Shown piece after piece: positions 1 through 9,138 of a stretch of 49,854 bases of DNA. Numbering within the stretch: the stretch's first letter is position 1; the number at the start of each line of letters is the position of its first letter. Below the pieces are notes generated by a model. The model ran no database searches. It was not told where the DNA came from and saw nothing but the letters and a program-made list of their open reading frames with translations. Source of the DNA: Flavipsychrobacter sp. (GTDB lineage Bacteria > Bacteroidota > Bacteroidia > Chitinophagales > Chitinophagaceae); NCBI GenBank assembly GCA_016786565.1, contig JAEUVY010000116.1:1-49854 (forward strand). The letters are read 5' to 3'. A program made the translations under genes and the position numbers.

Positions 1-1
1 A

Positions 2-658
2 AAGATGACCCAGATGGCGCTAAGTTATGAACAGGAGATGCGCCGCGCCGAAACTGAAATGAGCGAACACATGATGGAGCGTTTCGCGCTGGAGCTGCAC
101 GACAATATCGGTCATATCCTCACTTGTATGCGCATTACAATTGAAAACAAGAAAATGGACAGTGAAGAAAACGCGGCTTTGTATGAACCTATCGATGGCT
201 ATCTGGATGAGGCGTCTGAACAGATAAAACTCCTGAGCCGATCGTTCAACACTGAGTATATTAAGTCATCGGGGTTGACAGAGGCGATCGGGCTGGAAGT
301 GAACAGAATTAATGCACTGCGCCGGATATCGATCGACATTACGGAAAACTCTTTTCAGTCACCCTTCACTAAAGATACGGAACTGCTTGTTTTTCGTATC
401 TTTCAGGAGATAGTTAACAATGCCATAAAGCACTCAGGCGCCAAAAAGATGTTTGTAGAGGTAAGCGGCGAAAATGGCTTTAGAATGATTGTGAAAGACA
501 ATGGTCGTGGATTTGACCGGGACCTGGTTTTCAATTCAAAAAAAGCATCGGGACTACGCAACATTATGAAAAGGGCGGAGATGGCCGGACTGAATTGCGA
601 TATTGACACTACTCCCGGCAGCGGATGCAGCTACCTATTCACACTTAAAGCAGCATGA
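2..658 (+). CDS. Sensor histidine kinase, C-terminal part (cut by window edge)
   Basis: The reading frame is open at the left edge, so only the catalytic end of a longer sensor kinase is seen. Counting from the first Met at base 5, a HisKA_3-type dimerisation helix carries the phospho-acceptor His (H32, in ELHDNIGH). The HATPase domain follows, with the N box near residues 135-143 (EIVNNAIKH), G1 box at 165-170 (DNGRGF) and G2 box near 182-187 (SGLRNI). This is the NarL/DegS-type architecture, whose kinases phosphorylate LuxR-type regulators. The next gene, 21 bp downstream, is such a regulator, so the two form a two-component system. The sensor domain and stimulus lie outside the window. Confidence 0.93.
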   Translation, partial: KMTQMALSYEQEMRRAETEMSEHMMERFALELHDNIGHILTCMRITIENKKMDSEENAALYEPIDGYLDEASEQIKLLSRSFNTEYIKSSGLTEAIGLEVNRINALRRISIDITENSFQSPFTKDTELLVFRIFQEIVNNAIKHSGAKKMFVEVSGENGFRMIVKDNGRGFDRDLVFNSKKASGLRNIMKRAEMAGLNCDIDTTPGSGCSYLFTLKAA

Positions 659-679
659 TTAATCATTGACTTATAAACT

Positions 680-1339
680 ATGAAAAAGATAATTCTTGTA
701 GACGACCATGTGATCATCAGGAATGGCCTGAAAGAACTTATAGAGAAACTGGGACCATATACCGTAATAGCCCAATATGATAACGGACGGGATTTTGTCA
801 ACACATTTCCGCTACGCGACCTACCCGACCTGATAATAATGGACATTTCTATGCCCGAAATGGATGGCGACGAGGTAGTGGAAGTGATGAACATACGTGG
901 CATGAAATGCCCGGTGCTGATATTAACACTGAACCATGACGAGAACAAGCTGGTTCGCCTCTTCAGGCAGGGAGTGCGTGGATATCTTCAGAAAAACTGC
1001 ACGGCAGCAATGATGAAACAGGCGCTGGAAGAGATCTTCATGCGTGGCTATTTTCACAATGAACATATGTCGCTGGCGTTGACAGTGAAAGAGAACACCC
1101 AAGGACAAACGGATACGGGTATGATAATGGAGCGACTATCTGAACGTGAAAAAGAATTCATAAAACTGGCCTGTGACGAGCATGAATATACCTATAGGGA
1201 AATTGCCGAATTGATGTCTGTGCAACACCGCACGGTAGACGGGTACAGGCAATCGATATTTGAAAAATTCGGAATTAAATCAAAAGCAGGACTAGTTCTA
1301 TTTGCATTAAAGCACAAACTCATTGAGAACCTTACCTGA
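680..1339 (+). CDS. LuxR/NarL-family response regulator
   Basis: 219 aa, full length for the family. The receiver domain (about 1-120) has the acidic pair D8-D9, the phospho-acceptor D55 (in MDISMPEMDG), the switch Thr at 83 and the conserved Lys at 105. A LuxR-type helix-turn-helix follows at about 152-215 (LSEREKEFIKLA...TVDGYRQSIFEKFGI). It lies 21 bp after the kinase on the same strand and is its likely partner. Phosphorylation should promote dimerisation and DNA binding. The targets are unknown; the following S9 peptidase is separated by only 58 bp but has its own promoter-like element. Confidence 0.93.
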   Translation: MKKIILVDDHVIIRNGLKELIEKLGPYTVIAQYDNGRDFVNTFPLRDLPDLIIMDISMPEMDGDEVVEVMNIRGMKCPVLILTLNHDENKLVRLFRQGVRGYLQKNCTAAMMKQALEEIFMRGYFHNEHMSLALTVKENTQGQTDTGMIMERLSEREKEFIKLACDEHEYTYREIAELMSVQHRTVDGYRQSIFEKFGIKSKAGLVLFALKHKLIENLT

Positions 1340-1370
1340 CAGGTTGTTTCCCATTGTGTGCCAATTATAT

Positions 1371-1395
1371 TATGTTTGTTGATCTGAATGATCAA
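1371..1395 (+). promoter_or_regulatory. Putative -7 element and small palindrome before the S9 peptidase gene
   Basis: TATGTTTG at 1371-1378 matches the Bacteroidota -7 consensus TAnnTTTG, and a weak TTTC lies 20 bp upstream in place of the usual TTTG. A perfect 6-bp inverted repeat, TTGATC/GATCAA with a 5-nt spacer, occupies 1379-1395 just before the ATG at 1398. The palindrome could be an operator or a small mRNA hairpin, or may be chance. Confidence 0.4.
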
Positions 1396-1397
1396 CT

Positions 1398-3548
1398 ATG
1401 CGTAATATCCATAAATACATTCTGCTGTCTGCAACTCTACTCACGGCTCAGGTACATGCACAGAAAAAGAACTTCACTATTGCTGAAGCCACAAACGGGA
1501 TGGCGACAACACTTGCCACCAAGGGCATAAAAAATGCATCTTGGCAACCGGGCACAGCACGCTTGTGGCAGACTGTGAAAGAAGGGAATACTGAAGTATG
1601 GAAAGTGACCGACTATGACCGGAACACCCGCAGCTCTTTTAACATCAGCCTTACCGATGGGCAACCTGCAGGCGTAAACGTATCTTCCATGAAATGGATA
1701 GATAAAGACCGCGCCTATGTGCAGAAGGGAGGTAAAATTTATGTAGGTACCCTGAGCGACAAGAACTGGAATTGGCAGCTCGTAACCACCCTACCGGAAA
1801 ATGCCGAGAATATCACCGTGGACAAGAGCCTGAATATTGCCTATACAGTAGAGAACAATCTATTCATCAGGAACCGATACTCCGGACAGAACACAGCCAT
1901 TTCCTCAGAAAAAGACAAGAATGTTATTTGTGGCAAGGCAGTCCACCGCGATGAATTTGGTATAGACAGGGGAATATTCTTTTCACCCAAAAGTACTTAC
2001 GTTGCTTATTACAGGATGGACCAGACTATGGTGAATAACTACCCAATCATTAAGTGGGACGCAACACCTGCTGCAGCAAACATCATCAAATACCCGATGG
2101 CAGGCGGTAAGTCGCACGAAGTGACCCTGGTGGTACACAACATTGCCAGCGGATCTTCGGCGACGCTTCAGACCGGTGAAACAAACCGAGACCATTATCT
2201 GACCTGTGTAACGTGGAGCCCGGACGAGAAGTCGATCTATGTAGCCATTCTGAATCGCGAACAAGACCATCTGTGGCTGAACCAGTATGACGCGGCTACA
2301 GGTGAAAAAATAAAGACGTTGTTTGAGGAGACGCACCCAAAGTACGTTCACCCTACCCACCCGCTGACATTTATTGAGGGACGCAACAATGAATTCATTT
2401 GGCAGAGCGAACGTGACGGGTTCAACCACTTGTACCTCTACAACACTAATGGAAAGCTTAAAAGGCAATTAACATCGGGCAAATGGGTTGTAAATGAGAT
2501 TGCCGGCTTTAATGCGGCTGAAGGGAAACTTGTGATCACTACATCGAAGGAATCGCCTATGGAGAAACATATGTACTCTCTGAGTATTGATGATGGGTCC
2601 ATGAAACGCATAGACAAGGAGCCCGGCATGCACACTGCGATCTGCAACAGCGACGCCCGTTATGTGTTGGACATATATTCCGCAGCAGGAATACCTAAGA
2701 ACACCTTTGTACATGCAACAGACGGTTCGGGGTCTTACGAGATAATTAAGTCTGAAAACACCCTGGCTGCCTACAACCGCCCCGAAATAAAGGATGTAAC
2801 AATAACTGCGGCAGACGGCGTGACACCACTATACGGGAAACTGATACTCCCTGTTAACTTCGACAAGAACAAGAAATACCCAACGATAGTATATCTATAT
2901 AACGGCCCTAACGTTCAGTTGCTGCACAATTCCTTCCCTGAAAGCGGCAATCTCTGGTACGAATACATGGCCCAGCGCGGATATGTTGTATTTACTATGG
3001 ACGGCCGCGGAAGCTGGAACCGGGGATTGAAATTTGAGCAGGCAACCTTCCGCCATCTGGGAGAAGTGGAAATAGCCGACCAACTACAAGGGGTTAACTA
3101 TCTGAAATCACTACCCTATGTTGACAGCAAACGGATGGGCGTACACGGATGGAGCTATGGCGGTTTCATGACCACATCGCTGATGCTGAAACACCCGGAC
3201 GTTTTTAAATGTGGTGTGGCCGGTGGTCCGGTAATGGACTGGAAAATGTATGAGATCATGTATACAGAACGGTACATGGACCTGCCTGCCAACAACCCGA
3301 AAGGCTACGATAACGCCAACCTGCTGGATAAAGTGAAGAACCTGAAAGGGAAACTATTGCTGATACACGGCACCAATGATGATGTAGTGGTATGGCAGCA
3401 TAGCATCAATTTCATCAGGAAATGTGTTGACGAGGGTGTTCAGGCCGACTACTTCGTTTATCCCGGGCACGAGCATAACGTTCGCGGTAAGGATCGTGTG
3501 CACCTGATGCAGAAGATCACTGACTATTTCGATTTGTATTTAAAGTAG
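1398..3548 (+). CDS. S9B-family dipeptidyl peptidase (DPP-IV type), secreted
   Basis: 716 aa with a signal peptide ending near residue 21 (TAQVHAQ). Residues about 60-480 form the N-terminal beta-propeller of the prolyl-oligopeptidase/DPP-IV family and about 500-716 the alpha/beta-hydrolase domain. The catalytic triad is visible: S586 in GWSYGG, D661 in HGTNDD and H693 in the GHEHNV segment. Family members remove N-terminal Xaa-Pro or related dipeptides and act in the periplasm or at the outer membrane. Length and domain order are normal. An imperfect AT-rich hairpin follows the stop. Exact substrate preference cannot be read from the sequence. Confidence 0.93.
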   Translation: MRNIHKYILLSATLLTAQVHAQKKNFTIAEATNGMATTLATKGIKNASWQPGTARLWQTVKEGNTEVWKVTDYDRNTRSSFNISLTDGQPAGVNVSSMKWIDKDRAYVQKGGKIYVGTLSDKNWNWQLVTTLPENAENITVDKSLNIAYTVENNLFIRNRYSGQNTAISSEKDKNVICGKAVHRDEFGIDRGIFFSPKSTYVAYYRMDQTMVNNYPIIKWDATPAAANIIKYPMAGGKSHEVTLVVHNIASGSSATLQTGETNRDHYLTCVTWSPDEKSIYVAILNREQDHLWLNQYDAATGEKIKTLFEETHPKYVHPTHPLTFIEGRNNEFIWQSERDGFNHLYLYNTNGKLKRQLTSGKWVVNEIAGFNAAEGKLVITTSKESPMEKHMYSLSIDDGSMKRIDKEPGMHTAICNSDARYVLDIYSAAGIPKNTFVHATDGSGSYEIIKSENTLAAYNRPEIKDVTITAADGVTPLYGKLILPVNFDKNKKYPTIVYLYNGPNVQLLHNSFPESGNLWYEYMAQRGYVVFTMDGRGSWNRGLKFEQATFRHLGEVEIADQLQGVNYLKSLPYVDSKRMGVHGWSYGGFMTTSLMLKHPDVFKCGVAGGPVMDWKMYEIMYTERYMDLPANNPKGYDNANLLDKVKNLKGKLLLIHGTNDDVVVWQHSINFIRKCVDEGVQADYFVYPGHEHNVRGKDRVHLMQKITDYFDLYLK

Positions 3549-3553
3549 TCACG

Positions 3554-3590
3554 TAAAAGTATCACTGCATTTACCGGAAATGATATTTTA
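3554..3590 (+). terminator. Possible AT-rich terminator hairpin
   Basis: TAAAA-G-TATCA at 3554-3564 pairs with TGATATTTTA at 3581-3590 apart from one bulged G, across a 16-nt loop. It lies 6 nt after the S9 peptidase stop. The stem is weak and no run of T follows directly. Confidence 0.3.
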
Positions 3591-3645
3591 AGTTTTCCAC
3601 ATTAGTGTGAGTATCTTTTGCGCCCCTTTGCGTGTGTAATTGACT

Positions 3646-3653
3646 TACTTTTG
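3646..3653 (+). promoter_or_regulatory. Putative -7 element for the OmpA-like lipoprotein gene
   Basis: TACTTTTG matches TAnnTTTG and lies 43 nt before the chosen start at 3697. No well-spaced -33 TTG is present (the nearest TTTG is 15 bp upstream), so the assignment is tentative. Confidence 0.35.
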
Positions 3654-3696
3654 CAACTGGTACAGTTTTTGTATCGCCATTAAAAACCACAACTCA

Positions 3697-4590
3697 ATGA
3701 AAAAAGCGCTGATCATCTTCGCAGGGGTCGGTCTGATGACCACTACCAACACGTCGTGTATCGTTTCTAAAAAGAAATACGACGCCGAAACCGCCCGTGC
3801 CGAAAAAGAGAAAGCTGAGAAGAATGCTCTTGCCAAACAACTGAGCGAGCAGCAGGATATGAACAAAAAGCTGACGGCAGCCAACGCTGAAATGAAAAGC
3901 AACATTGCAGCACTCAATGACCGCATCAGCCGCCTGAAGGACAGTATCGCCACTCTGGAGGGTACAGCAAAGGAGCTGAACAACAAGATCAATGTACTGC
4001 GCGACGAGAAAGAAAACACTAAGCGCCAACTTAAATCAACTAATGACCAGATAGCGGCACAACGCCAGCGTCTGGAGCAATTGCAGGCATTGCTGGATCA
4101 GCAGCAGGAAGCGGCCGAGGCGCTGCGCCGCAAAATTGCAGAGGCACTCAAGGGCTTCAGCAGCAGCGAGTTGACGGTGAAGATGAAAAATGGCAAAGTG
4201 TACATCAGTATGCAGGAGAGCTTGCTTTTCCCATCGGGAAGTGCTGTAGTAAACCCGAAGGGTAAGGACGCCCTCTCAAAGGTTGCCGGCGTATTGAACA
4301 CCAGCTCTGATATCAACATCAACATTGAAGGTCATACCGATAGTATTCCGATACACACTGCAAAATTTGCTGACAACTGGGAACTGAGTACAGCACGTGC
4401 CACATCAATAGCGCACGTACTTATAGACGAATACCGCGTAACACCGGCTAAACTGGTAGCCAGCGGACGAAGCGAATATGATCCGATAGCGCCCAACTCT
4501 ACACCGGAGGGTCGCGGCCAGAACAGGCGTACAGAGATCATTCTGGAACCAAGGCTGGACGAGTTGATGAAACTGATGGAACCGAAATAA
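3697..4590 (+). CDS. OmpA-family lipoprotein with coiled-coil stalk
   Basis: 297 aa from the Met that begins a lipoprotein signal peptide; the longer open frame from 3640 adds residues that do not fit a signal sequence. The lipobox TNTSC predicts lipidation at C21. Residues about 30-165 are a charged heptad-rich coiled coil (many Lys/Glu/Gln/Ala). The OmpA C-terminal peptidoglycan-binding domain spans about 180-290 (INIEGHTDS, NWELSTARA, GQNRRTEI). Such proteins anchor the outer membrane to peptidoglycan, the coiled coil spanning the periplasm. It is followed by a strong bidirectional terminator. Confidence 0.92.
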   Translation: MKKALIIFAGVGLMTTTNTSCIVSKKKYDAETARAEKEKAEKNALAKQLSEQQDMNKKLTAANAEMKSNIAALNDRISRLKDSIATLEGTAKELNNKINVLRDEKENTKRQLKSTNDQIAAQRQRLEQLQALLDQQQEAAEALRRKIAEALKGFSSSELTVKMKNGKVYISMQESLLFPSGSAVVNPKGKDALSKVAGVLNTSSDININIEGHTDSIPIHTAKFADNWELSTARATSIAHVLIDEYRVTPAKLVASGRSEYDPIAPNSTPEGRGQNRRTEIILEPRLDELMKLMEPK

Positions 4591-4609
4591 TCAGAACTGT
4601 AAATAACGA

Positions 4610-4641
4610 AAAACGAGCATTGAATGATCAATGCTCGTTTT
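4610..4641. terminator. Bidirectional rho-independent terminator
   Basis: A perfect 14-bp stem (4610-4623 with 4628-4641), 4-nt loop ATGA, flanked by A-rich sequence on the left and CTTTTT on the right. It lies between the convergent OmpA-like gene and the T9SS cargo gene. Confidence 0.85.
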
Positions 4642-4662
4642 CTTTTTAAGGATGTTACACCA

Positions 4663-6099
4663 TCAATTATTTTGCCACTTGACGACTGCCTTAGACCGAT
4701 CTGTAGTAACCTGAATGATATAAGTACCCGGTGCCAGATACAGGTCGCGAACATGAATCGCCGTAGTCCCTTTATCCCATGTAGCCGTGTGAACCCTTCT
4801 GCCGGTAACGTCAAAAATGGCTATTTGTGCAGGACGGGCAAGTGCCTGTGCGGTATGCAACACGCAACTACCGCTACTCTGACCCGATAACCAGAAATTA
4901 TTGCCGGCGACCTCATCAATATCCTCTACAGCCGAACCTGTACCATAGATGGCAAAGTTCTTGCAACCTGCTGAGTCAACGAGTACAGCATAGGTTCCGG
5001 TTACCGTAGTGGTGTACGTTGCATTGGTAGCACCTGTTATCGATATAGGAGGTATTGATACAGTGTACCATTGGTAAGAAGCGTACACGGCGGGTACTGA
5101 ATAAGTGTTGCCAGACTTAGTAACGGTTGGGTGAGGCGTAGGATTGACAGTGACGCTCGTACTTGCCGAGTCAACTTTGACGCTGCCAACGTACAGATAA
5201 AGCTTTACGGTTTTGACACCTGCCGACGGGAAACATATTGTTGCGGGTGAGCTGCTCGTTGTTGTGATAGTGGTACCGGCACAAGACCATCGTGCACTGT
5301 CAACAGTCCCTGTGCTTGTATTGGTAACTGTAATGCAGCTATCCTGACATACCGTAATAGCACTTGCCGTCATAGACGCAACCGGCGGCCCTACTGAGAC
5401 AGGAGTACGCAGGCTGACACTATCTACCGCAAATGAAGGATCAGTACCAACGCCGTCATCGTTATTTACCCAGCGAAAGCCGATCTTAACGGTTGCGTTA
5501 TTGTTGGCAGAAGCCGGCAATGTGACACCGATTGTATCCCAACGTCCCTGACCACCTGTACATACAGATGTTTTTGGTGGCGTGAGTATTAAAGACCACG
5601 TAACGCCATTATCGGGAGAGTAATAAACACTACCATCATCAATGCTACCCTGCCCGTTCAACAGGTAATAGAATTTCAACCTGATGTTTGTCTTACCTGT
5701 ACAGTTAATTGTAGGAGAGGTGGCTCGTCTATCAGTTTGAGGACAAGCAATAATGCCGCACAATCCGCCGGCATCGTAACTGGCGCCATTGTCGCCTAAC
5801 CAGGCAGAATTGCTACCGACATGCAATGAGGCACCCAAACCAGGCGAGCCCGAACAGGTATTTCCGCAAGTTCCGGCAGGCTGACCTGCTTCCTGACAAC
5901 TCACGTACCACATATTGGGATCTGCGCCCTCTGTGCCTGTAACTGCCAGCGACCATGAACCATTGGAACTTGTATAACCTGAAACCTGCAGACCAGTGGC
6001 GGCACCGGTCTCGAAATTCTCTGTCCAGAAAATCTGTCCGAATGCGGAACCAGAGATAAGAAGCGAAGTGGAAAGTAGAAGCGTTGAGAATATTTTCAT
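4663..6099 (-). CDS. Secreted T9SS cargo protein with PKD/Ig-like domains
   Basis: 478 aa. The start at 6099 gives a clean signal peptide (MKIFSTLLLS...SAFGQ); the open frame extends 15 codons upstream without a plausible leader. Residues about 23-230 look like a MAM/jelly-roll-type carbohydrate-binding or adhesion domain with several Cys, ending in FAVDSVSL. A PKD-like domain (about 240-325) and an Ig-like repeat containing ASYQWY follow. The C-terminal ~75 residues are a type A Por secretion sorting domain (AIFDVTGRRV ... LAPGTYIIQV). It is therefore exported by the type IX system and cell-surface attached or released. No catalytic motif was recognised; adhesion is a guess. Confidence 0.85.
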   Translation of the reverse strand: MKIFSTLLLSTSLLISGSAFGQIFWTENFETGAATGLQVSGYTSSNGSWSLAVTGTEGADPNMWYVSCQEAGQPAGTCGNTCSGSPGLGASLHVGSNSAWLGDNGASYDAGGLCGIIACPQTDRRATSPTINCTGKTNIRLKFYYLLNGQGSIDDGSVYYSPDNGVTWSLILTPPKTSVCTGGQGRWDTIGVTLPASANNNATVKIGFRWVNNDDGVGTDPSFAVDSVSLRTPVSVGPPVASMTASAITVCQDSCITVTNTSTGTVDSARWSCAGTTITTTSSSPATICFPSAGVKTVKLYLYVGSVKVDSASTSVTVNPTPHPTVTKSGNTYSVPAVYASYQWYTVSIPPISITGATNATYTTTVTGTYAVLVDSAGCKNFAIYGTGSAVEDIDEVAGNNFWLSGQSSGSCVLHTAQALARPAQIAIFDVTGRRVHTATWDKGTTAIHVRDLYLAPGTYIIQVTTDRSKAVVKWQNN

Positions 6100-6130
6100 A
6101 TAGGTTGTTTTTCTAAAAATACAACCTATA
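6099..6130 (-). promoter_or_regulatory. Perfect inverted repeat abutting the start codon
   Basis: TATAGGTTGT (6099-6108) and ACAACCTATA (6121-6130) are perfect 10-bp inverted arms around an A/T-only centre with one C. On the minus strand the second arm runs into the ATG of the T9SS cargo gene. It could be a DNA operator or an mRNA hairpin masking translation initiation. Confidence 0.55.
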
Positions 6131-6175
6131 CATGAAATAAACAAGCAAAGCGTAGACTATGAATAAAATAATATA

Positions 6176-7024
6176 CTATTTACAATACTCCTTACTGAAC
6201 GCTTCTGCCTGAGGATTTTTCAACTTAAAAGCCATTCGGAAGTCACCACATCCACTGTCCTTCACATTGAGCTTATGATAGAAAACGCCGCGATATATGA
6301 ATGACTGTGACCACATGGGATCTATCTGAATTGCCTGAGAAAGATCGCTGACGGCTGCACGATAATTCTTCATTTCGCCATATGCAATAGCTCTATTTAC
6401 AAAGCCCATCAAATGTCCCGGAAACAATTCTATCTCATCACTGAAGTCTTTGACAGCCCCCTCAAAGTCGCCCATCTTAAATTTGCAAGAACCCCTCATG
6501 CTGTAGGCGAGATAAAAGTCGGGGCGAAGTTTTATCGCAGAATCGAAATAGGAAACTGCTTCCTTAAAGTTACCACCACCCGATGCTTTTCTGGCGCGCG
6601 CCATATATGCCATGAAAAAGTCCTTCTTCAGCGTCAGCACCCTGTCCAGGTCGCGTTTGCTGGCCTTTTCGTCGCCCACCATTTCTTCAAGGTTTGCCTT
6701 ATTAAAGAAACCAAGCGTGAACTCAGGATTGATCTCAACAGATCTGTTGAAAGAGTACATAGCCGCCCTGAAATCGCCGCGCAACTGATAGAGACCACCC
6801 AGCTGATAAAATGCTCTCCAATCGTTGGAGTCTTCCTTGATACAGGCGAGGTATTCTTTCTCGGCTTCCTCCAGCTTATCCATCAACACCAAATCGTTTC
6901 CCTTGTTGTAATGTTCAGACACCTTGCCCGGTGCGGACTTGCTTTCACCTTTCTTATCGCCGCAAGCCGACAAACTTAACACAGCAAATATTGCCAGAAC
7001 AGGAACTAAAATTCGAATTGACAT
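6176..7024 (-). CDS. TPR-repeat lipoprotein
   Basis: 282 aa. The N-terminus MSIRILVP...LSLSAC has a lipobox with the lipidated Cys at 21. Residues about 38-280 contain six or so tetratricopeptide repeats with typical Ala/Gly/Tyr spacing (DWRAFYQLGGLYQLRGDF, FYLAYSMRGSCKFKMGDF). TPRs form superhelical protein-binding scaffolds, so this is probably a periplasmic or inner-outer-membrane-face adaptor. Its stop is 76 bp from the T9SS cargo gene downstream on the same strand. No specific partner can be assigned. Confidence 0.88.
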   Translation of the reverse strand: MSIRILVPVLAIFAVLSLSACGDKKGESKSAPGKVSEHYNKGNDLVLMDKLEEAEKEYLACIKEDSNDWRAFYQLGGLYQLRGDFRAAMYSFNRSVEINPEFTLGFFNKANLEEMVGDEKASKRDLDRVLTLKKDFFMAYMARARKASGGGNFKEAVSYFDSAIKLRPDFYLAYSMRGSCKFKMGDFEGAVKDFSDEIELFPGHLMGFVNRAIAYGEMKNYRAAVSDLSQAIQIDPMWSQSFIYRGVFYHKLNVKDSGCGDFRMAFKLKNPQAEAFSKEYCK

Positions 7025-7147
7025 CGAGCTAATTTTCTTGAAAAATACCCCGTTTCAGAGAATTAACCAACTTCCTGATCCCGACAATACGAATATCACC
7101 CGCGGTTAAACATATCAATGAATTTACCAACCCAACATGACTCCAAC

Positions 7148-7177
7148 TTGCGAGATATTTTCAAAATGCCTACTTTG
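7148..7177 (+). promoter_or_regulatory. Putative promoter of the T9SS hydrolase gene
   Basis: TTG at 7148-7150, a 20-bp spacer, then TACTTTG at 7171-7177 (one T short of TAnnTTTG). The start codon is 27 nt downstream, giving the short leader usual for this group. Confidence 0.45.
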
Positions 7178-7203
7178 TAGCAAACAACATAAAACACCCA
7201 CTA

Positions 7204-8397
7204 ATGAAAAGAGTACTGCTGACCGCAACAATTTCACTTTTCGCAATGCTGCAGATGGCAAAGGCTCAATGCCCTGCCGGCCGATACCTGACCGATATGT
7301 TTGGCGTTTCCGTATCAACTGTGACCTATTCTACCCCATACAATCTGGAAATGGACATCTATCAGCCTGTGGGTGATGTACTGGCTAAACGACCACTGAT
7401 CATTCTTGCACATGGAGGAAGCTTTGTGGGCGGATCCAAAACAGACGATGTAAGCGTCGATACATTGTGCGTTCGGTTCGCGCGCCGTGGATATGTAACC
7501 GCTTCCATCAACTACCGGTTAGGAAACGCGTTATCAATGGCACTTGATTCTATGAACGCCATTACCGTTGTAATGAAAGCTGTTAGTGACGGTAAGGCGG
7601 CGATCCGGTATTTCGTAAAGGATGCGGCAACAACCAATACTTATAAGATAGACACCAACAATATCTTTTGCGGCGGCAACTCGGCCGGAGCAGTGCTGTA
7701 CATGCATGTAGGCTATCTTGATTCGGCTGAAGCACCGGCACATGTAGCCGGAGTGTTGGCTGCCAATGGTGGGTTTGAAGGCAACAGCGGCAACGCCGGA
7801 TATACGACCAAAACCAAGGCTGTGATCAATCTGGCCGGAGCGCTCAATCTTCCTTCCTTCATTGACGCAACCGATATACCATCTGTAAACGTGCAAGGAG
7901 ATGCAGATGATGTCGTGCCATACAACTGCAACAAAGCACTGGGAGGACTGATAGATGTTAACCTTTGTGGTCTTGGCCCATTGGAAGGAGCATTGACAGG
8001 AAATAGCATTTACCACTGGAGCAAGGTGTATGCCGGAGACGCGCATGTGCCGTGGAATAGCGACCAGACGAAACTGAACACGGTGGACTCATTGGTAAAA
8101 GAATTCCTGTACACCCTTGTATGCCCTCCGGGCGCATCGGTAAAGGGTATTGCAGACGCACACACGAGCACCATAAGCCCTAATCCGACTCAAGGAAATT
8201 TCAGGGTTACCTCATCCGGCAGAATTGAGGCAATAGTAGTAAGAGATATAACTGGGCGCACAGTGTTTTCCAATGCCAATGTCAGCAATAACGAAGTAGA
8301 CATCAACGGATCGGACCTTAAGACCGGACTATATTTTGTTACGTTGATGTATTCTGACGGAATGCCTGCAGAAACGATCAAACTCTCGGTTCAGTAG
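7204..8397 (+). CDS. Secreted alpha/beta-hydrolase (esterase-like) with T9SS sorting domain
   Basis: 397 aa: signal peptide to about residue 22 (MAKAQ), an alpha/beta-hydrolase domain (about 40-305) and a type A Por sorting domain (about 320-397, ISPNPTQGNF ... LKTGLYFVTL). The oxyanion motif HGGSFVGG, nucleophile S160 in GGNSAG, the acid near D235 in GDADDVVP and H281 in GDAHVPW form a complete triad resembling the BD-FAE/hormone-sensitive-lipase group. This suggests an extracellular carboxylesterase, possibly deacetylating plant polysaccharides. It is convergent with the DUF6048-like gene, 3 bp away. Confidence 0.88.
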   Translation: MKRVLLTATISLFAMLQMAKAQCPAGRYLTDMFGVSVSTVTYSTPYNLEMDIYQPVGDVLAKRPLIILAHGGSFVGGSKTDDVSVDTLCVRFARRGYVTASINYRLGNALSMALDSMNAITVVMKAVSDGKAAIRYFVKDAATTNTYKIDTNNIFCGGNSAGAVLYMHVGYLDSAEAPAHVAGVLAANGGFEGNSGNAGYTTKTKAVINLAGALNLPSFIDATDIPSVNVQGDADDVVPYNCNKALGGLIDVNLCGLGPLEGALTGNSIYHWSKVYAGDAHVPWNSDQTKLNTVDSLVKEFLYTLVCPPGASVKGIADAHTSTISPNPTQGNFRVTSSGRIEAIVVRDITGRTVFSNANVSNNEVDINGSDLKTGLYFVTLMYSDGMPAETIKLSVQ

Positions 8398-8400
8398 TAG

Positions 8401-9138
8401 TTATTTTTTCTTGACTTCTTCGGTAGGTAACACGCGTCTGTCCCAACGGATGGCATAGCATAGATACAGATTAAAGTCGAAATTAGCAGACTTATCGCCT
8501 TTGCCATATCCGGCGATATGCAATGGCGCAAGATCATCAAACGACCGGCCATTCATCAGGAATTTACCACGCAGGTTCCAGCCGGCCATTAGCCCACGAA
8601 CAAGTTCCACACGCATACCGGTGGTCACTTCTGCCCAGATAGCTGCAAAACTTTGCCCGGTGGTAACACCGGATACATTCCCCCAAACGCTATCAGTTGT
8701 TGAGTAAGATGCACTACTTCTTGTGATTCCCGCACCGGCAGCCCGCAAGCCAATAAACATCATATCCCAATCTTTTGCGCTTTCGCGATAAAGGATACTC
8801 TTATTGAAACCAACGCGTGTGAAGTAGTTAGTTGTTGAGTATTTAAGATCGGTATAGTTCACTTCAGAACCTCCCCAGCCGCCATCTGCGATAAGATAAT
8901 ATTCGTTCTTGAGGTAGTAGCTCAACTCTCCCTCATAGGTCCATCTATCAGCGCGAAGATTGTTCATTACCGGATGAAACACATCCACAGCAATGGTTAG
9001 CTGATGGCCACCAACATATTTTTTTCTCGGAGGCGGCTCATCGGCATCAGCTTCGGTAGCCGTAGAGTCAACCTGTTGGGCGTATACCGCACCACCGGCA
9101 AACACACTAAGGACGAGGACGAATAAATACCTGTACAT
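8401..9138 (-). CDS. DUF6048-like outer-membrane beta-barrel protein
   Basis: 245 aa with a signal peptide ending GGAVYAQ. The mature part alternates aromatic and polar residues in short strands (LSYYLKNEYYLIADGGWGG, FNLYLCYAIRWDRR) as in an outer-membrane barrel of eight or so strands. From memory it resembles the Bacteroidota-specific DUF6048 family, usually next to a DUF6452 lipoprotein as here. Its first 32 bp overlap the end of that gene, so translation is probably coupled. Function unknown. Confidence 0.75.
   Translation of the reverse strand: MYRYLFVLVLSVFAGGAVYAQQVDSTATEADADEPPPRKKYVGGHQLTIAVDVFHPVMNNLRADRWTYEGELSYYLKNEYYLIADGGWGGSEVNYTDLKYSTTNYFTRVGFNKSILYRESAKDWDMMFIGLRAAGAGITRSSASYSTTDSVWGNVSGVTTGQSFAAIWAEVTTGMRVELVRGLMAGWNLRGKFLMNGRSFDDLAPLHIAGYGKGDKSANFDFNLYLCYAIRWDRRVLPTEEVKKK

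Noticed and set aside
4332..4814. 160-codon minus-strand open frame across the OmpA-like gene and its terminator
   Set aside because: Runs antisense through the OmpA domain and through the strong bidirectional terminator at 4610-4641; no domain recognised.
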